DNA from: Terriglobia bacterium
GTDB taxonomy: Bacteria; Acidobacteriota; Terriglobia; Acidiferrales; UBA7541
DNA length: 64,000 nucleotides
Assembly: GCA_020073705.1 (NCBI GenBank)
Contig: JAIQES010000009.1
Span: 24,474-88,473, forward strand
Direction: 5' to 3'
In this document: piece after piece, positions 46,450-55,055 of the stretch
Position numbering within the stretch: position 1 is the stretch's first letter
Layout of the letters: each line of letters begins with the position of its first letter
Notes under the pieces: model-generated
The model's database searches: none
What the model was told of the DNA's origin: nothing
The model's input: only the letters and a program-made list of their open reading frames with translations
Made by a program: the position numbers and the translations under genes

Positions 46450-49119
46450 TCACAGCATTTGCCGCAGGACGTACGGCAAGATGCCTCCGTGGCGGTAATA
46501 GTTGACTTCCTCGGGGGTGTCGGCGCGCGCGATGGTCTGAAACACTTTTTCCTTACCGTGGTCATCCCGGGCACGGACCTCGATCGCCAGCCCCGGAGCG
46601 AGTTTCGCGATGCCGTCGATTGTGAACTCTTCGAAACCGGTGAGTCCAAGCGATTGCGCCGTTTCGCCCGCGCGATATTGGAGCGGCAGCACGCCCATGC
46701 CGAGCAGATTGCTGCGGTGGATACGCTCGTAGCTTTCCGCGATCACCGCGCGCACGCCGAGCAGCAGCGTGCCTTTCGCCGCCCAGTCCCGGGACGATCC
46801 TGAGCCGTATTCTTTTCCGCCGAGCACGATCAGAGGGACGCCGTCTTTTTGGTATTTCATGGCTGCATCAAAGATTGTCATTTTCTCGCCGTCGGGAAGG
46901 TGCACGGTCCAACCGCCCTCGGTGCCGGGCGCGAGCTGATTGCGCAGGCGGATATTCGCGAACGTGCCGCGCATCATTACCTCGTGGTTGCCGCGCCGCG
47001 CGCCATAGGAATTGAAGTCCGCCGGCTTCACGCCCTGCGCGATGAGCCATTTTCCGGCCGGGCTATCGGCGGGAATCGAGCCGGCTGGAGAAATATGATC
47101 GGTGGTGACGCTATGCCCGAGCATCGCCAACACGCGCGCGCCACGGATGCCGCCCAGCGGCGCTGGCGTTTTCGAAAGCCCATCGAAGAACGGCGGCGCC
47201 TTGATGTAGGTGGATTTCGCGTCCCAAGCATAAATATTGCCCTCGGGCACCTTCAGACCTCTCCAGCGGGAGTCGCCTTGGAATACTTCACCATACTCCT
47301 TCTCATACATCGAGGTCTGCACGCTGGCGCGCACGGTGGATTCGATCTCCTGCGGTGAAGGCCAAATGTCCTTGAGAAACACCGGCTTGCCGTTCTTGTC
47401 GTTGCCGAGCGGTTCGGTGGCCATGTCGAAATCCATGCGGCCCGCGAGCGCGTAGGCGACCACCAGCGGCGGGGACGCCAGATAATTCGCGCGCACCAGC
47501 GGATGAATGCGACCCTCGAAATTGCGGTTTCCGCTCAGCACGGAAACGGCGACGAGGCTGTTTTCCTTGATAGCCGCGCCGATGTGCTCTTCGAGCGGCC
47601 CGCTATTGCCGATGCAAGTTGTGCAGCCGTAGCCGACGAGTTGGAAGCCGAGTTGGCTAAGGTATTTCTCCAGTCCCGCGGCTTTCAGGTAATCCGTTAC
47701 GACCTTGGACCCCGGCGCCAGGCTGGTCTTCACCCAGGGCTTGCTGCGTAGCCCGCGTTCGACCGCTTTTTTCGCGACCAGGCCGGCTCCCAGCATCAGG
47801 GATGGATTCGATGTATTCGTGCAGCTGGTGATTGCGGCGATGACGACCGAGCCGTTTGAAAGGTCGAACTTATCGCCATTGTTCTGCACGGCGATATGCT
47901 TTTGCGCGGCGCCCTCGAGCGATTTTTCGAACGACGCTTTCGCCTGGCGCAGCGGCACGCGGTCCTGCGGGCGCTTCGGTCCGGCAAGTGTCGGCTCGAC
48001 GTTTGCCAGGTCCAGTTCCAATTTGTCGGTGTAGATCGGGTCCGGCGTGGCGTCGGTCCGGAAGATGCCCTGCGCCTTCGTGTACTCCTCCACCAGGCGG
48101 ACGCGCGCAGCGTCGCGGCCGGTAAAGCGCAAATAGGCTACTGTCTCCGAGTCGACGGGGAAGAATCCCATCGTGGCGCCGTATTCGGGAGCCATGTTGG
48201 CGATTACCGCGCGGTCCGGCAGGCTCAGGCTCGAAAGCCCCGTGCCATAGAACTCGACGAATTTCCCGACGACGCCCTTCTTGCGAAGCATCTCGGTGAC
48301 AATCAGCACCAGGTCGGTGGCCGTCGCGCCCTCAGGCAGCCGCCCGTGCAGCTTGAAGCCGACGACTTCGGGGATGAGCAGCGGAAGCGGCTGGCCAAGC
48401 ATGGCGGCCTCTGCTTCGATCCCGCCGACGCCCCAACCAAAAACGCCGAGACTGTTGACCATGGTCGTATGCGAATCGGTCCCAACCAGCGAATCGGGGA
48501 ACGCCTGCGTCTTGCCGTTCACCGTCGCGTCAAACACCACGCGCGCAAGGTATTCGAGGTTCACCTGATGACAGATGCCTGTATCCGGCGGAACGACCTT
48601 GAAATTGTCGAATGCCTTTTGTCCCCAGCGAAGGAAGGCGTACCGCTCGACGTTGCGATGAAATTCGAGCTCGGCATTGAACGCGAAGGCCATGTCAGAG
48701 CCGGCCTTGTCCACCTGCACGGAATGATCGATGACCAGTTCCGCGGGAAGCAATGGATTCACCTTTTTCGGATCGCCGCCTAGGCGGCGAATGGCTTCGC
48801 GCATCGCAGCGAGATCAACGACAGCGGGCACGCCGGTGAAGTCCTGCAACAGGACGCGCGCGGGCATAAAGGAAATCTCCTTTTGTGTCGCGGCGTTCGG
48901 ATTCCAATTCGCGAGCGCCTCGATGTCCCCGGAGTGGACGAAGCGCCCATCCTCCTGGCGCAGAAGGTTTTCGAGCAGCACGCGGAGCGAGAAGGGAAGG
49001 CGGCCAATGTGGCCCACTCCTTTTTTCTCGAGCGCACTGAGGCTGAAAATCTCATAGTTCTTGCCGCCGACTTGAAGTGTTTCGCGCGCGCCGAACGAAT
49101 TCTTAGATGAGGGAGCCAT
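46450..49119 (-). CDS. acnA: aconitate hydratase A
   Basis: An 889-aa aconitase of the AcnA/IRP type. It interconverts citrate and isocitrate in the TCA cycle using a [4Fe-4S] cluster. Cluster cysteines are in '[19 protein letters not shown]' and '[20 protein letters not shown]'. Other signatures are '[20 protein letters not shown]' and the C-terminal swivel domain '[20 protein letters not shown]'. Length is normal. It is divergent from the radical SAM gene, with a 139-base gap holding both promoters. AGGAATAATAGAAG before ATG 49119 serves as a weak ribosome site. Confidence 0.98.
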   Translation of the reverse strand: MAPSSKNSFGARETLQVGGKNYEIFSLSALEKKGVGHIGRLPFSLRVLLENLLRQEDGRFVHSGDIEALANWNPNAATQKEISFMPARVLLQDFTGVPAVVDLAAMREAIRRLGGDPKKVNPLLPAELVIDHSVQVDKAGSDMAFAFNAELEFHRNVERYAFLRWGQKAFDNFKVVPPDTGICHQVNLEYLARVVFDATVNGKTQAFPDSLVGTDSHTTMVNSLGVFGWGVGGIEAEAAMLGQPLPLLIPEVVGFKLHGRLPEGATATDLVLIVTEMLRKKGVVGKFVEFYGTGLSSLSLPDRAVIANMAPEYGATMGFFPVDSETVAYLRFTGRDAARVRLVEEYTKAQGIFRTDATPDPIYTDKLELDLANVEPTLAGPKRPQDRVPLRQAKASFEKSLEGAAQKHIAVQNNGDKFDLSNGSVVIAAITSCTNTSNPSLMLGAGLVAKKAVERGLRSKPWVKTSLAPGSKVVTDYLKAAGLEKYLSQLGFQLVGYGCTTCIGNSGPLEEHIGAAIKENSLVAVSVLSGNRNFEGRIHPLVRANYLASPPLVVAYALAGRMDFDMATEPLGNDKNGKPVFLKDIWPSPQEIESTVRASVQTSMYEKEYGEVFQGDSRWRGLKVPEGNIYAWDAKSTYIKAPPFFDGLSKTPAPLGGIRGARVLAMLGHSVTTDHISPAGSIPADSPAGKWLIAQGVKPADFNSYGARRGNHEVMMRGTFANIRLRNQLAPGTEGGWTVHLPDGEKMTIFDAAMKYQKDGVPLIVLGGKEYGSGSSRDWAAKGTLLLGVRAVIAESYERIHRSNLLGMGVLPLQYRAGETAQSLGLTGFEEFTIDGIAKLAPGLAIEVRARDDHGKEKVFQTIARADTPEEVNYYRHGGILPYVLRQML

Positions 49120-49258
49120 TCTTCTATTATTCCTTTCCAGTATTTTGCAAGATCACAATCATAGCGCATCCCGGTGGTTGATACAGCCTGTGATTTGTGA
49201 AGTTGGCCGTGCCGCGTCACGATTCAGATAGAATAGAGACTGTCACGCGGGAGACAGG

Positions 49259-50797
49259 ATGAAAATCGTTCTCATCTCGACGTATGAACTTGGCAGGCAG
49301 CCGTTCGGCTTGGCGTCGCCGGCAGCATGGCTGCGCGTCCGGGGCCATAGCGTCGAGTGCCTCGATCTTTCACGTGAAGCGCTCGATGAGGCGGCAATCT
49401 GCACGGCCGATTTGATCGCTTTTTATGTGCCGATGCACACGGCGACGCGCCTGGCAGCGGGGTTGATCGCGCCGGTCCGCGGGATGAATCCGCGCGCACA
49501 CATCTGTTTCTACGGCCTTTACGCGCCGGTGAATGAAGCATACCTGCGCGGGCTTGGCGTGGGCACGATTCTCGGAGGCGAATTCGAGGGAGGCCTCGCG
49601 AATCTCGCGACGCACCTTGATGAGATGCGGGAAGATTCTTCAAGTGTGTCATTCCGAGGAGCGAAGCGACGAGGAATCTCTCCTGTCCTTGATTTGTCGG
49701 ACAGAGAGATTCCTCGCTCCGCTCGGAATGACGGGGCGGTACAACAAGAGCCCATCATTTCCCTGGCGCGCCAAAAATTTCTTGTGCCGGACCGTGCGGG
49801 GATGCCTGGTCTGGAGAAATACGCGCGTGTGGTGATGCCTGGCGGCGAGCGGCGTATCGCGGGCTCGACCGAAGCGACGCGCGGCTGCAAACATCTCTGC
49901 CGGCACTGCCCGATCGTGCCGGTGTACAACGGCACATTTCGTGTGGTCGAACGCGAGGTCGTGCTCGAAGATATCCGGCAACAGGTGGGCGCGGGTGCGC
50001 GGCACATCTGCTTCGGCGATCCGGATTTCTTCAACGGTCCGACGCATGGGCTTTCAATCGTTGCGGCCATGCATCGCGAGTTCCCCGAACTCAGTTACGA
50101 CGTGACGATCAAGATCGAACACCTGCGAAAGCACGACGCTCATCTGGCAACACTGCGCGACACCGGATGTCTTTTCGTCACCAGCGCCGTGGAAGCGGTG
50201 GATGACCGCGTGCTTGAAAAGTTAGACAAGGGCCACTCGCGCGCCGATTTTCTCGCGGTCGCGGCGAGATTTCGAGAATTGGGCATGACGTTGCTGCCCA
50301 CGTTCGTGCCGTTTACGCCGTGGACGACGCTCGCGGGCTACAACGATCTGCTGGATGTGATCGCGCAGCAGGAACTATTTGAAAATGTCGCTCCCATTCA
50401 ACTCGCGATTCGCCTGTTGATTCCTGCGGGTTCGCGGCTGCTCGAATTGCCGGATGTGCGCGCGGAGGCCGGGCCGTTTGATTCCGCCGCGCTCATTTTC
50501 CCGTGGAAGCACGAAAATCCCCGTGTGGATGCCCTGTGCCGCGAAATCTTGGAGCTCGTACAGCGCGGGGAGAAACTCAAGCTCTCGCGCACGGAAATCT
50601 TTTTGCGCATCCGGCATGCGGCGCGCGCGGCAGCCGAAATCAGGGAGGCGCCGGGAGCGCCGCCTTCGCAAGAGCGACGTAAACCGGTGCCTTTCCTCGA
50701 TGAACCTTGGTACTGTTGTGCCGAGCCTATGCAGGATCAGTTTGTATCCATCGGAAAAGTGGAGGAAGCGGTCGCCAAGACGGGTCAATTCGTGTGA
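49259..50797 (+). CDS. CCAEP-tail radical SAM protein with B12-binding-like N-terminus
   Basis: A 512-aa radical SAM enzyme. Residues 1-120 look like a B12-binding-type Rossmann fold ('MKIVLISTYELGRQPFGLAS'). The iron-sulfur motif is C210-x3-C214-x2-C217 in 'ATRGCKHLCRHCPIVP'. The tail 'DEPWYCCAEPMQDQF' carries C486-C487-A-E-P, which matches the CUAEP/CCAEP-tail family where the second Cys may be selenocysteine in some members; here both are Cys (TGT TGT). The reaction is unknown. Residues about 130-158 are encoded by a palindromic repeat ('SFRGAKRRGISP...REIPRSARNDG'), inserted in frame. GGGAGACAGG before ATG 49259 is a good ribosome site. An ATP-grasp gene follows. Confidence 0.9.
   Translation: MKIVLISTYELGRQPFGLASPAAWLRVRGHSVECLDLSREALDEAAICTADLIAFYVPMHTATRLAAGLIAPVRGMNPRAHICFYGLYAPVNEAYLRGLGVGTILGGEFEGGLANLATHLDEMREDSSSVSFRGAKRRGISPVLDLSDREIPRSARNDGAVQQEPIISLARQKFLVPDRAGMPGLEKYARVVMPGGERRIAGSTEATRGCKHLCRHCPIVPVYNGTFRVVEREVVLEDIRQQVGAGARHICFGDPDFFNGPTHGLSIVAAMHREFPELSYDVTIKIEHLRKHDAHLATLRDTGCLFVTSAVEAVDDRVLEKLDKGHSRADFLAVAARFRELGMTLLPTFVPFTPWTTLAGYNDLLDVIAQQELFENVAPIQLAIRLLIPAGSRLLELPDVRAEAGPFDSAALIFPWKHENPRVDALCREILELVQRGEKLKLSRTEIFLRIRHAARAAAEIREAPGAPPSQERRKPVPFLDEPWYCCAEPMQDQFVSIGKVEEAVAKTGQFV
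49648..49732. repeat. TCATTCCGAG palindromic element, copy 2, inside a coding sequence
   Basis: An 85-base inverted repeat, GTCATTCCGAGGAGCG...CGCTCGGAATGAC, related to the copy at 12479. It lies within the radical SAM gene and is translated without a frameshift or stop, adding about 28 residues between the cobalamin-like domain and the SAM barrel. Its position in a likely surface linker could make it tolerable. Confidence 0.88.
50714..50728 (+). other. CCAEP motif codons (TGT TGT GCC GAG CCT)
   Basis: These five codons encode the tail motif that defines the radical SAM family. The second position is a Cys codon, not TGA, so no selenocysteine insertion is needed in this organism. Confidence 0.85.
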
Positions 50798-50831
50798 ACC
50801 CACGAGGGCTGACTCAGGAATGTTCCTTGTG

Positions 50832-50919
50832 TGTCGCGGCTCTTGTGGTGAGCTGAAAGCGAACCATCAGCCGCGACAATCACGAGCCTGAATAGCAGGG
50901 GCTTCAGCCCCTGAAGTCC
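50832..50919. repeat. dispersed palindromic element, copy 2 (between the radical SAM and ATP-grasp genes)
   Basis: On the minus strand it opens GGACTTCAGGGGCTGAAGCC and later has GTCGCGGCTGA, as in the copy at 2625. GGGGCTTCAGCCCC forms a tight hairpin. It ends four bases before the ATG of the ATP-grasp gene and covers the place where a ribosome site would be. Confidence 0.72.
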
Positions 50920-50923
50920 ACGC

Positions 50924-52216
50924 ATGAAGCGTCTCTTGATTCTCGCAAGCAAGATGGGCTACCAGACGCGCAGCTTCGCTGAAGCCGCGCGCGCGCTGGG
51001 CGTCGAAGTCGTGTTTGCGAGCGACCGCTGCGCGCAACTCGAGGACCCGTGGTCGGACGGCGCCATTGCGCTGCACTTCGATCAACCGGAGGAAGCCGCG
51101 CGGCGAATCGTCAAGCAGTCACTGTCGCGGCGCGTGGACGGGCTGATCGCGTTAGGCGACCGGCCGACCACGGCAGCCGCTTATGCTGCACGCGCGCTAG
51201 GTCTTACTTACAACCGTCCCGAAGCCGTGGAGAATTGCCGCAGCAAACTCCGGCAGCGTGAAGTCCTGTGCAAAGCCGGTCTTCCCGTACCTGGATTTTT
51301 CTCCTTTCGTCTCGGCAAGCGGTTGGAGCGCATTCTCCCGCGCGTCCAGTTCCCATGCGTCATCAAACCGATGCGCCTGGCAGCAAGTCAGGGCGTGATC
51401 CGCACGAACAATCCTGAGGAATTCCGTGCGGCCGTGGGACGGATCCGGACACTGCTGGAGTCACCAGAAATTCAGGCCACGCACGAGGCCGAACTCGACT
51501 GTTTGCTCGTAGAACGGTATATACCCGGTGTGGAGGTGGCGGTCGAAGGCCTGCTAACGCATGGAAAGCTAAGAATTCTCGCGATTTTTGACAAGCCAGA
51601 CCCGCTGGAAGGGCCCTATTTCGAAGAAACGATCTACGTCACGCCGTCGCGCCAGCCTGAACAGATGCAAATGCGAATCGCGGACTGCGCAGCGGCGACG
51701 GTTCGGGCGTTGGGCCTCGAACACGGACCGGTGCACGCCGAATTTCGCGTGAACGAAGGCGGGCCGTGGGTGCTTGAAGCGTCGCCAAGACCGATTGGCG
51801 GCCTATGTTCACGCATTCTGCGGTTTGGACCTGAGGGCATTCAGCTGGAAGAACTGCTCGTGCGGCACGCGCTGGCAATGGAGGGAAGTGAACTCGGACG
51901 CGAAACGGATGCTTGCGGTGTCATGATGATTCCCGTGCCGGGAACGGGCGTCTTGGAAGGGATCGAGGGCGAAGAAGAGGCCCGCGCGACACCGGGCGTT
52001 GAAGACGTGCGAATCACGGTGCGCCTGCATGATTTCATCGCCGCGTGGCCGGAGGGATCAAGCTACCTCGGATTCATTTTTGCGAGAGGCCAATCGCCCG
52101 CAGAGGTCGAGACCGCGCTTCGTCTTGCGCACAGCCGGATGGGGTTTAAGATTGTGCCGCGGCTGCCTGTCGAGCATCCGCTGGCGCGAAGACTTCCGGA
52201 GACGGGGGCGAGCTAA
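50924..52216 (+). CDS. ATP-grasp domain protein, partner of the CCAEP radical SAM gene
   Basis: A 430-aa ATP-grasp ligase of the biotin-carboxylase/PurK-like fold. The N-terminal domain ('KRLLILASKMGYQTRSFAEA') precedes the ATP-binding core: 'CRSKLRQREVLCKAGLPVPG', the Lys of 'FPCVIKPMRLAASQGV', 'LLVERYIPGVEVAVEGLL' and the metal-binding 'AEFRVNEGGPWVLEASPRPI'. It should activate a carboxylate with ATP and join it to an amine or other nucleophile. The substrate is unknown. It has no clear ribosome site, and a repeat lies just upstream; it may depend on translation from the radical SAM gene or another start. It ends with its stop overlapping the stop of yggX by two bases, tail to tail. Confidence 0.88.
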   Translation: MKRLLILASKMGYQTRSFAEAARALGVEVVFASDRCAQLEDPWSDGAIALHFDQPEEAARRIVKQSLSRRVDGLIALGDRPTTAAAYAARALGLTYNRPEAVENCRSKLRQREVLCKAGLPVPGFFSFRLGKRLERILPRVQFPCVIKPMRLAASQGVIRTNNPEEFRAAVGRIRTLLESPEIQATHEAELDCLLVERYIPGVEVAVEGLLTHGKLRILAIFDKPDPLEGPYFEETIYVTPSRQPEQMQMRIADCAAATVRALGLEHGPVHAEFRVNEGGPWVLEASPRPIGGLCSRILRFGPEGIQLEELLVRHALAMEGSELGRETDACGVMMIPVPGTGVLEGIEGEEEARATPGVEDVRITVRLHDFIAAWPEGSSYLGFIFARGQSPAEVETALRLAHSRMGFKIVPRLPVEHPLARRLPETGAS

Positions 52217-52551
52217 CTTTTGGCTTTCGGTGCGACGTACCCTTCGGGCAGCTTAGCGCTTTCTCCAAAGAAGAATTGCTCCATCTGTTCTTCCATGATT
52301 TTCTGAGACTGCGGGTCGAGCGGATTGAGCCGGTACTCGTTCATCAGCATCTTCGAGTGCTCGATCCACATTTTCCAGGCTTCCTGCGACACATTCTCGT
52401 AGACACGCTTTCCCAGTTCGCCTTTCCAGGGAACACGCTCCAGGCCGGGCATGTCTTTGCCGAATTTCACGCAATGGACGATGCGTTCGCCGGGCTTTGC
52501 GGGCTCGCTGGAAGCCGCGGGCTTCGTCGGTCCACAGGAATCATCTGCCAT
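52213..52551 (-). CDS. Fe(2+)-trafficking/oxidative-damage protection protein (YggX-like)
   Basis: A 112-aa protein. The core matches YggX: 'HCVKFGKDMPGLERVPWKGE', 'GELGKRVYENVSQEAWKMW', then 'MLMNEYRLNPLDPQ' and 'MEEQMEQFFFGES'. The N-terminal 30 residues ('MADDSCGPTKPAASSE...') are a flexible extension absent from E. coli YggX. The Cys of 'VHCVKF' corresponds to the reactive Cys of YggX. It protects iron-sulfur enzymes, which fits its place beside aconitase and a radical SAM enzyme, though this is inference. Start ATG 52551 has GGAGGGTGCAG just upstream. It converges with the ATP-grasp gene. Confidence 0.92.
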   Translation of the reverse strand: MADDSCGPTKPAASSEPAKPGERIVHCVKFGKDMPGLERVPWKGELGKRVYENVSQEAWKMWIEHSKMLMNEYRLNPLDPQSQKIMEEQMEQFFFGESAKLPEGYVAPKAKS

Positions 52552-52591
52552 CTGCACCCTCCGTCGAAAGGTTCGCGCGACTGATTTACAT

Positions 52592-52620
52592 ACGATACTG
52601 CAAGTGTGGGCGAAATCCAA
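52592..52620 (-). promoter_or_regulatory. putative promoter of yggX-like gene
   Basis: On the minus strand TTGGAT, 17 bases, then TATCGT gives a plausible sigma-70 pair about 40 bases before the yggX ATG. It lies in the 348-base divergent region 52552-52899 shared with the peroxidase gene; nothing else is supported there. Confidence 0.35.
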
Positions 52621-52899
52621 ACCCGTGAGGCACGCGACAGTGTGGTGGTAGTCGGGAAGGAAACGGGTGCTGGGCCGAGAAAGCGACCTATCGGGATATG
52701 GCCCAACTTCCAATGGTATCTGGTACCGAGTACGTTGTGACCAAGATTACTAGGACGTATGACGGGTGTCACAGCAAATTTTTATCGACAAGGTAACCTT
52801 TAAACAGAGCGGTACACACTTTTGGGAGAAGCGTACGATGTGCCCGAGACAGAGTTCCAAATCGGAAATTCCGGATGAGTTCGCTTCTAGGAGGCGATC

Positions 52900-53940
52900 A
52901 TGAAACGATTAGTTCTGTGTGCAGCCAGCCTCGTGGTGTTCATGAGCGCGGCGCTGCCCGTACAGGCGGATGATCTGATGCAAGCGGCTCAACAAAGGTT
53001 CAAGCCGATCCCGTCAGCGGTCCCAGCCGTCAAGGGCAATGCCATTACCCATGAAAAGGTTGAACTTGGCAAAATGCTGTTCTTTGATCCGCGTCTTTCG
53101 GCCAGCCAAATCATCAGTTGTAACTCATGCCATAACCTGGGCACTGGTGGCGTAGATGCCGGACCAACATCGATCGGTCACGCCTGGCAAAAAGGGCCGC
53201 GCCGGGCCCCGACGGTCTTCAACGCCGTCTTCAACATCGCTCAGTTCTGGGACGGCAGAGCCGAGGATTTGAAAGCGCAGGCCAAGGGGCCGATGCAGGC
53301 GAGCGTCGAAATGAACGCCACACCCACGCTAGTAGAGACGACTTTGAGCTCAATGCCAGGCTATGTCGAACAGTTCAAGAAAGCCTTTCCGCAGGAGGCT
53401 TCACCCGTGACATTCGACAACATCGCCAAGGCGCTCGAGGCGTTTGAAGCTACACTGATTACCCCTGGATCCCACTTCGATCAATTTCTCGAAGGCGACG
53501 CCAATGCTTTGAACGCGCAGGAAAAGGAGGGCCTGAAACTCTTCATGGATAAGGGCTGCTCGGCCTGCCACAACGGAATCAACGTGGGTGGCGAGGCTTA
53601 TTTCCCCTTTGGCGTGGTCGCAAAGCCCGGCGCGGACATCCTGCCGCCGGACGATAAGGGACGCTTCGCGGTAACCAAGACGGCCAGCGACGAATATGTT
53701 TTCCGCGCGGGCCCTCTGCGCAACGTGGCATTGAGAGCGCCTTACTTTCATTCCGGCCAAGTTTGGAGCCTGAAGCAGGCGGTGGCCATCATGGGCACCA
53801 GCCAACTCGGGCAGAAGCTGACCGAACAGGAGGAAAACGCTATCGTCGCGTTCCTGCAAACACTCACGGGTGAGCAACCCAGGATTGAGTTGCCGGTCCT
53901 GCCGCCCAGGACAGATGCGACGCCGCTACCTAAGCAGTAG
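52900..53940 (+). CDS. di-haem cytochrome c peroxidase (CcpA/MauG type)
   Basis: A 346-aa periplasmic peroxidase. A signal peptide (to about 'AALPVQADD') precedes two haem c sites, C74-x2-C77-H78 ('SCNSCHNLG') and C220-x2-C223-H224 ('KGCSACHNG'). Family marks are 'LGKMLFFDPRLSASQIISCN', 'NIAQFWDGRAEDLKAQAKGP' and 'FRAGPLRNVALRAPYFHSG'. It reduces hydrogen peroxide using electrons from small cytochromes or copper proteins. Length and layout are normal. AGGAGG at spacing 7 before ATG 52900 supports the start. It is a single gene beside a YggX gene, both linked to oxidative stress. Confidence 0.96.
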   Translation: MKRLVLCAASLVVFMSAALPVQADDLMQAAQQRFKPIPSAVPAVKGNAITHEKVELGKMLFFDPRLSASQIISCNSCHNLGTGGVDAGPTSIGHAWQKGPRRAPTVFNAVFNIAQFWDGRAEDLKAQAKGPMQASVEMNATPTLVETTLSSMPGYVEQFKKAFPQEASPVTFDNIAKALEAFEATLITPGSHFDQFLEGDANALNAQEKEGLKLFMDKGCSACHNGINVGGEAYFPFGVVAKPGADILPPDDKGRFAVTKTASDEYVFRAGPLRNVALRAPYFHSGQVWSLKQAVAIMGTSQLGQKLTEQEENAIVAFLQTLTGEQPRIELPVLPPRTDATPLPKQ

Positions 53941-54421
53941 GCTATTCCGAGGGTCAATCTACTGCCCCGGCCAATTTGCAGGGAATTGTCTGGCGATTAT
54001 GCAAGCGCCATGGGAGCGCGGAATTGCTCCGGCGATGTGAGCGGCTGGATGTGTGTTGCCGGGCGAGAGGATGCTTCGCGGAAGTTGAAGTTCACGATTT
54101 ATTCTCTTGTGGAGCATTAGGCGAAGATCATCGTATGTCAGATTTCGATTGGACTGAGGGTTATTCCGAACTACGTTTCTCAACCTTTTGTGTGTGGTTG
54201 CGAAGTACATCGAGGAGTCACACAGGTAATAGAGTTTTAGGCTAATTGATGAAAACCGCACTTTGTTAACCGAGGATACTTTCCCAGCAGGATTTCGCCT
54301 GAGAAACGCTCTCCTCGGAAACTGATCCACCACCAGGAAACGGCAGTTGAAGACTGCAGCCCTTGGTGTCCCAGTTCGCTTACAATGAGGAGGCCTGTGG
54401 GGCAGTCAGTGGGGAGGCGCT
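53941..54421. other. 481-base interval with no supported gene
   Basis: Between the peroxidase and the HAD gene. It ends in GGGGAGGCGCT before ATG 54422. No family motif is seen in short frames on either strand, and I see no clear hairpin. Confidence 0.4.
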
Positions 54422-55042
54422 ATGGCGGATGTGACGGCGCTGTTTTGGGATATCGGCGGGGTGATCCTCTCGAACGGGTGGGATCGCGCAACCCGCGCTA
54501 AGGCAGCCAACAAGTTCGGACTGGACTGGGAAGACTTTCAAGACCGGCACGAGCTGGCAAGCCCCGCGTTTGAAACGGGCCGGATTACACTCGATAGCTA
54601 TCTCGAACGAACCGTCTTCTACCGCAAGCGCGCATTCACCCGGGACGAGTTCACCGCCTTTATCTTTCAGCAGTCGGCGGAGTTTCCGGAATCCCGCGCG
54701 GTTTTGTCTGGCGTGGCGCAGGCGGGGAAGTATCTTCTGGCGGCGATCAACAACGAGTCGCTCGAGCTCAACGTGCGAAGGATCGAGCAATTCCATTTGC
54801 GCCGCGAGTTTGAGGCTTTTTTCAGCTCCTGCTTCGTGGGCGTACGGAAACCCGACGAAGGAATCTACCGCATGGCGCTCGAAGTAACCCAGCGCCGCCC
54901 GAAAGAATGTTTGTTCATTGATGACCGGGAGTTGAATCTGGAGTGTGCGCGGCAACTCGGGATGCGTACGGTCCGTTTTCAGAATGCGGCGCAGTTGCGG
55001 CAGGACCTGGCGGCCAGCGGCGTGGCGGTGGCCGGGAAGTAA
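54422..55042 (+). CDS. HAD-family hydrolase (YihX-like)
   Basis: A 206-aa HAD phosphatase-type protein with a helical cap. Motif I is 'ALFWDIGGVILSNGWD' with the nucleophile Asp10 but Gly at the second acid position, as in some YihX-type members. Motif II is 'LAAINNESLEL', motif III Lys is in 'SSCFVGVRKPDEGIYRMA' and motif IV is 'CLFIDDRELNLECAR'. Substrates could be sugar phosphates such as glucose-1-phosphate, which would suit the sugar operon that follows 13 bases later. GGGGAGG is the ribosome site. It is probably the first gene of that operon. Confidence 0.88.
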   Translation: MADVTALFWDIGGVILSNGWDRATRAKAANKFGLDWEDFQDRHELASPAFETGRITLDSYLERTVFYRKRAFTRDEFTAFIFQQSAEFPESRAVLSGVAQAGKYLLAAINNESLELNVRRIEQFHLRREFEAFFSSCFVGVRKPDEGIYRMALEVTQRRPKECLFIDDRELNLECARQLGMRTVRFQNAAQLRQDLAASGVAVAGK

Positions 55043-55055
55043 ATCGGAGGCGGGC

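Noticed and set aside
50714..50728. Selenocysteine in the CCAEP tail
   Set aside because: The second position is TGT, not TGA, so this protein uses two ordinary cysteines.
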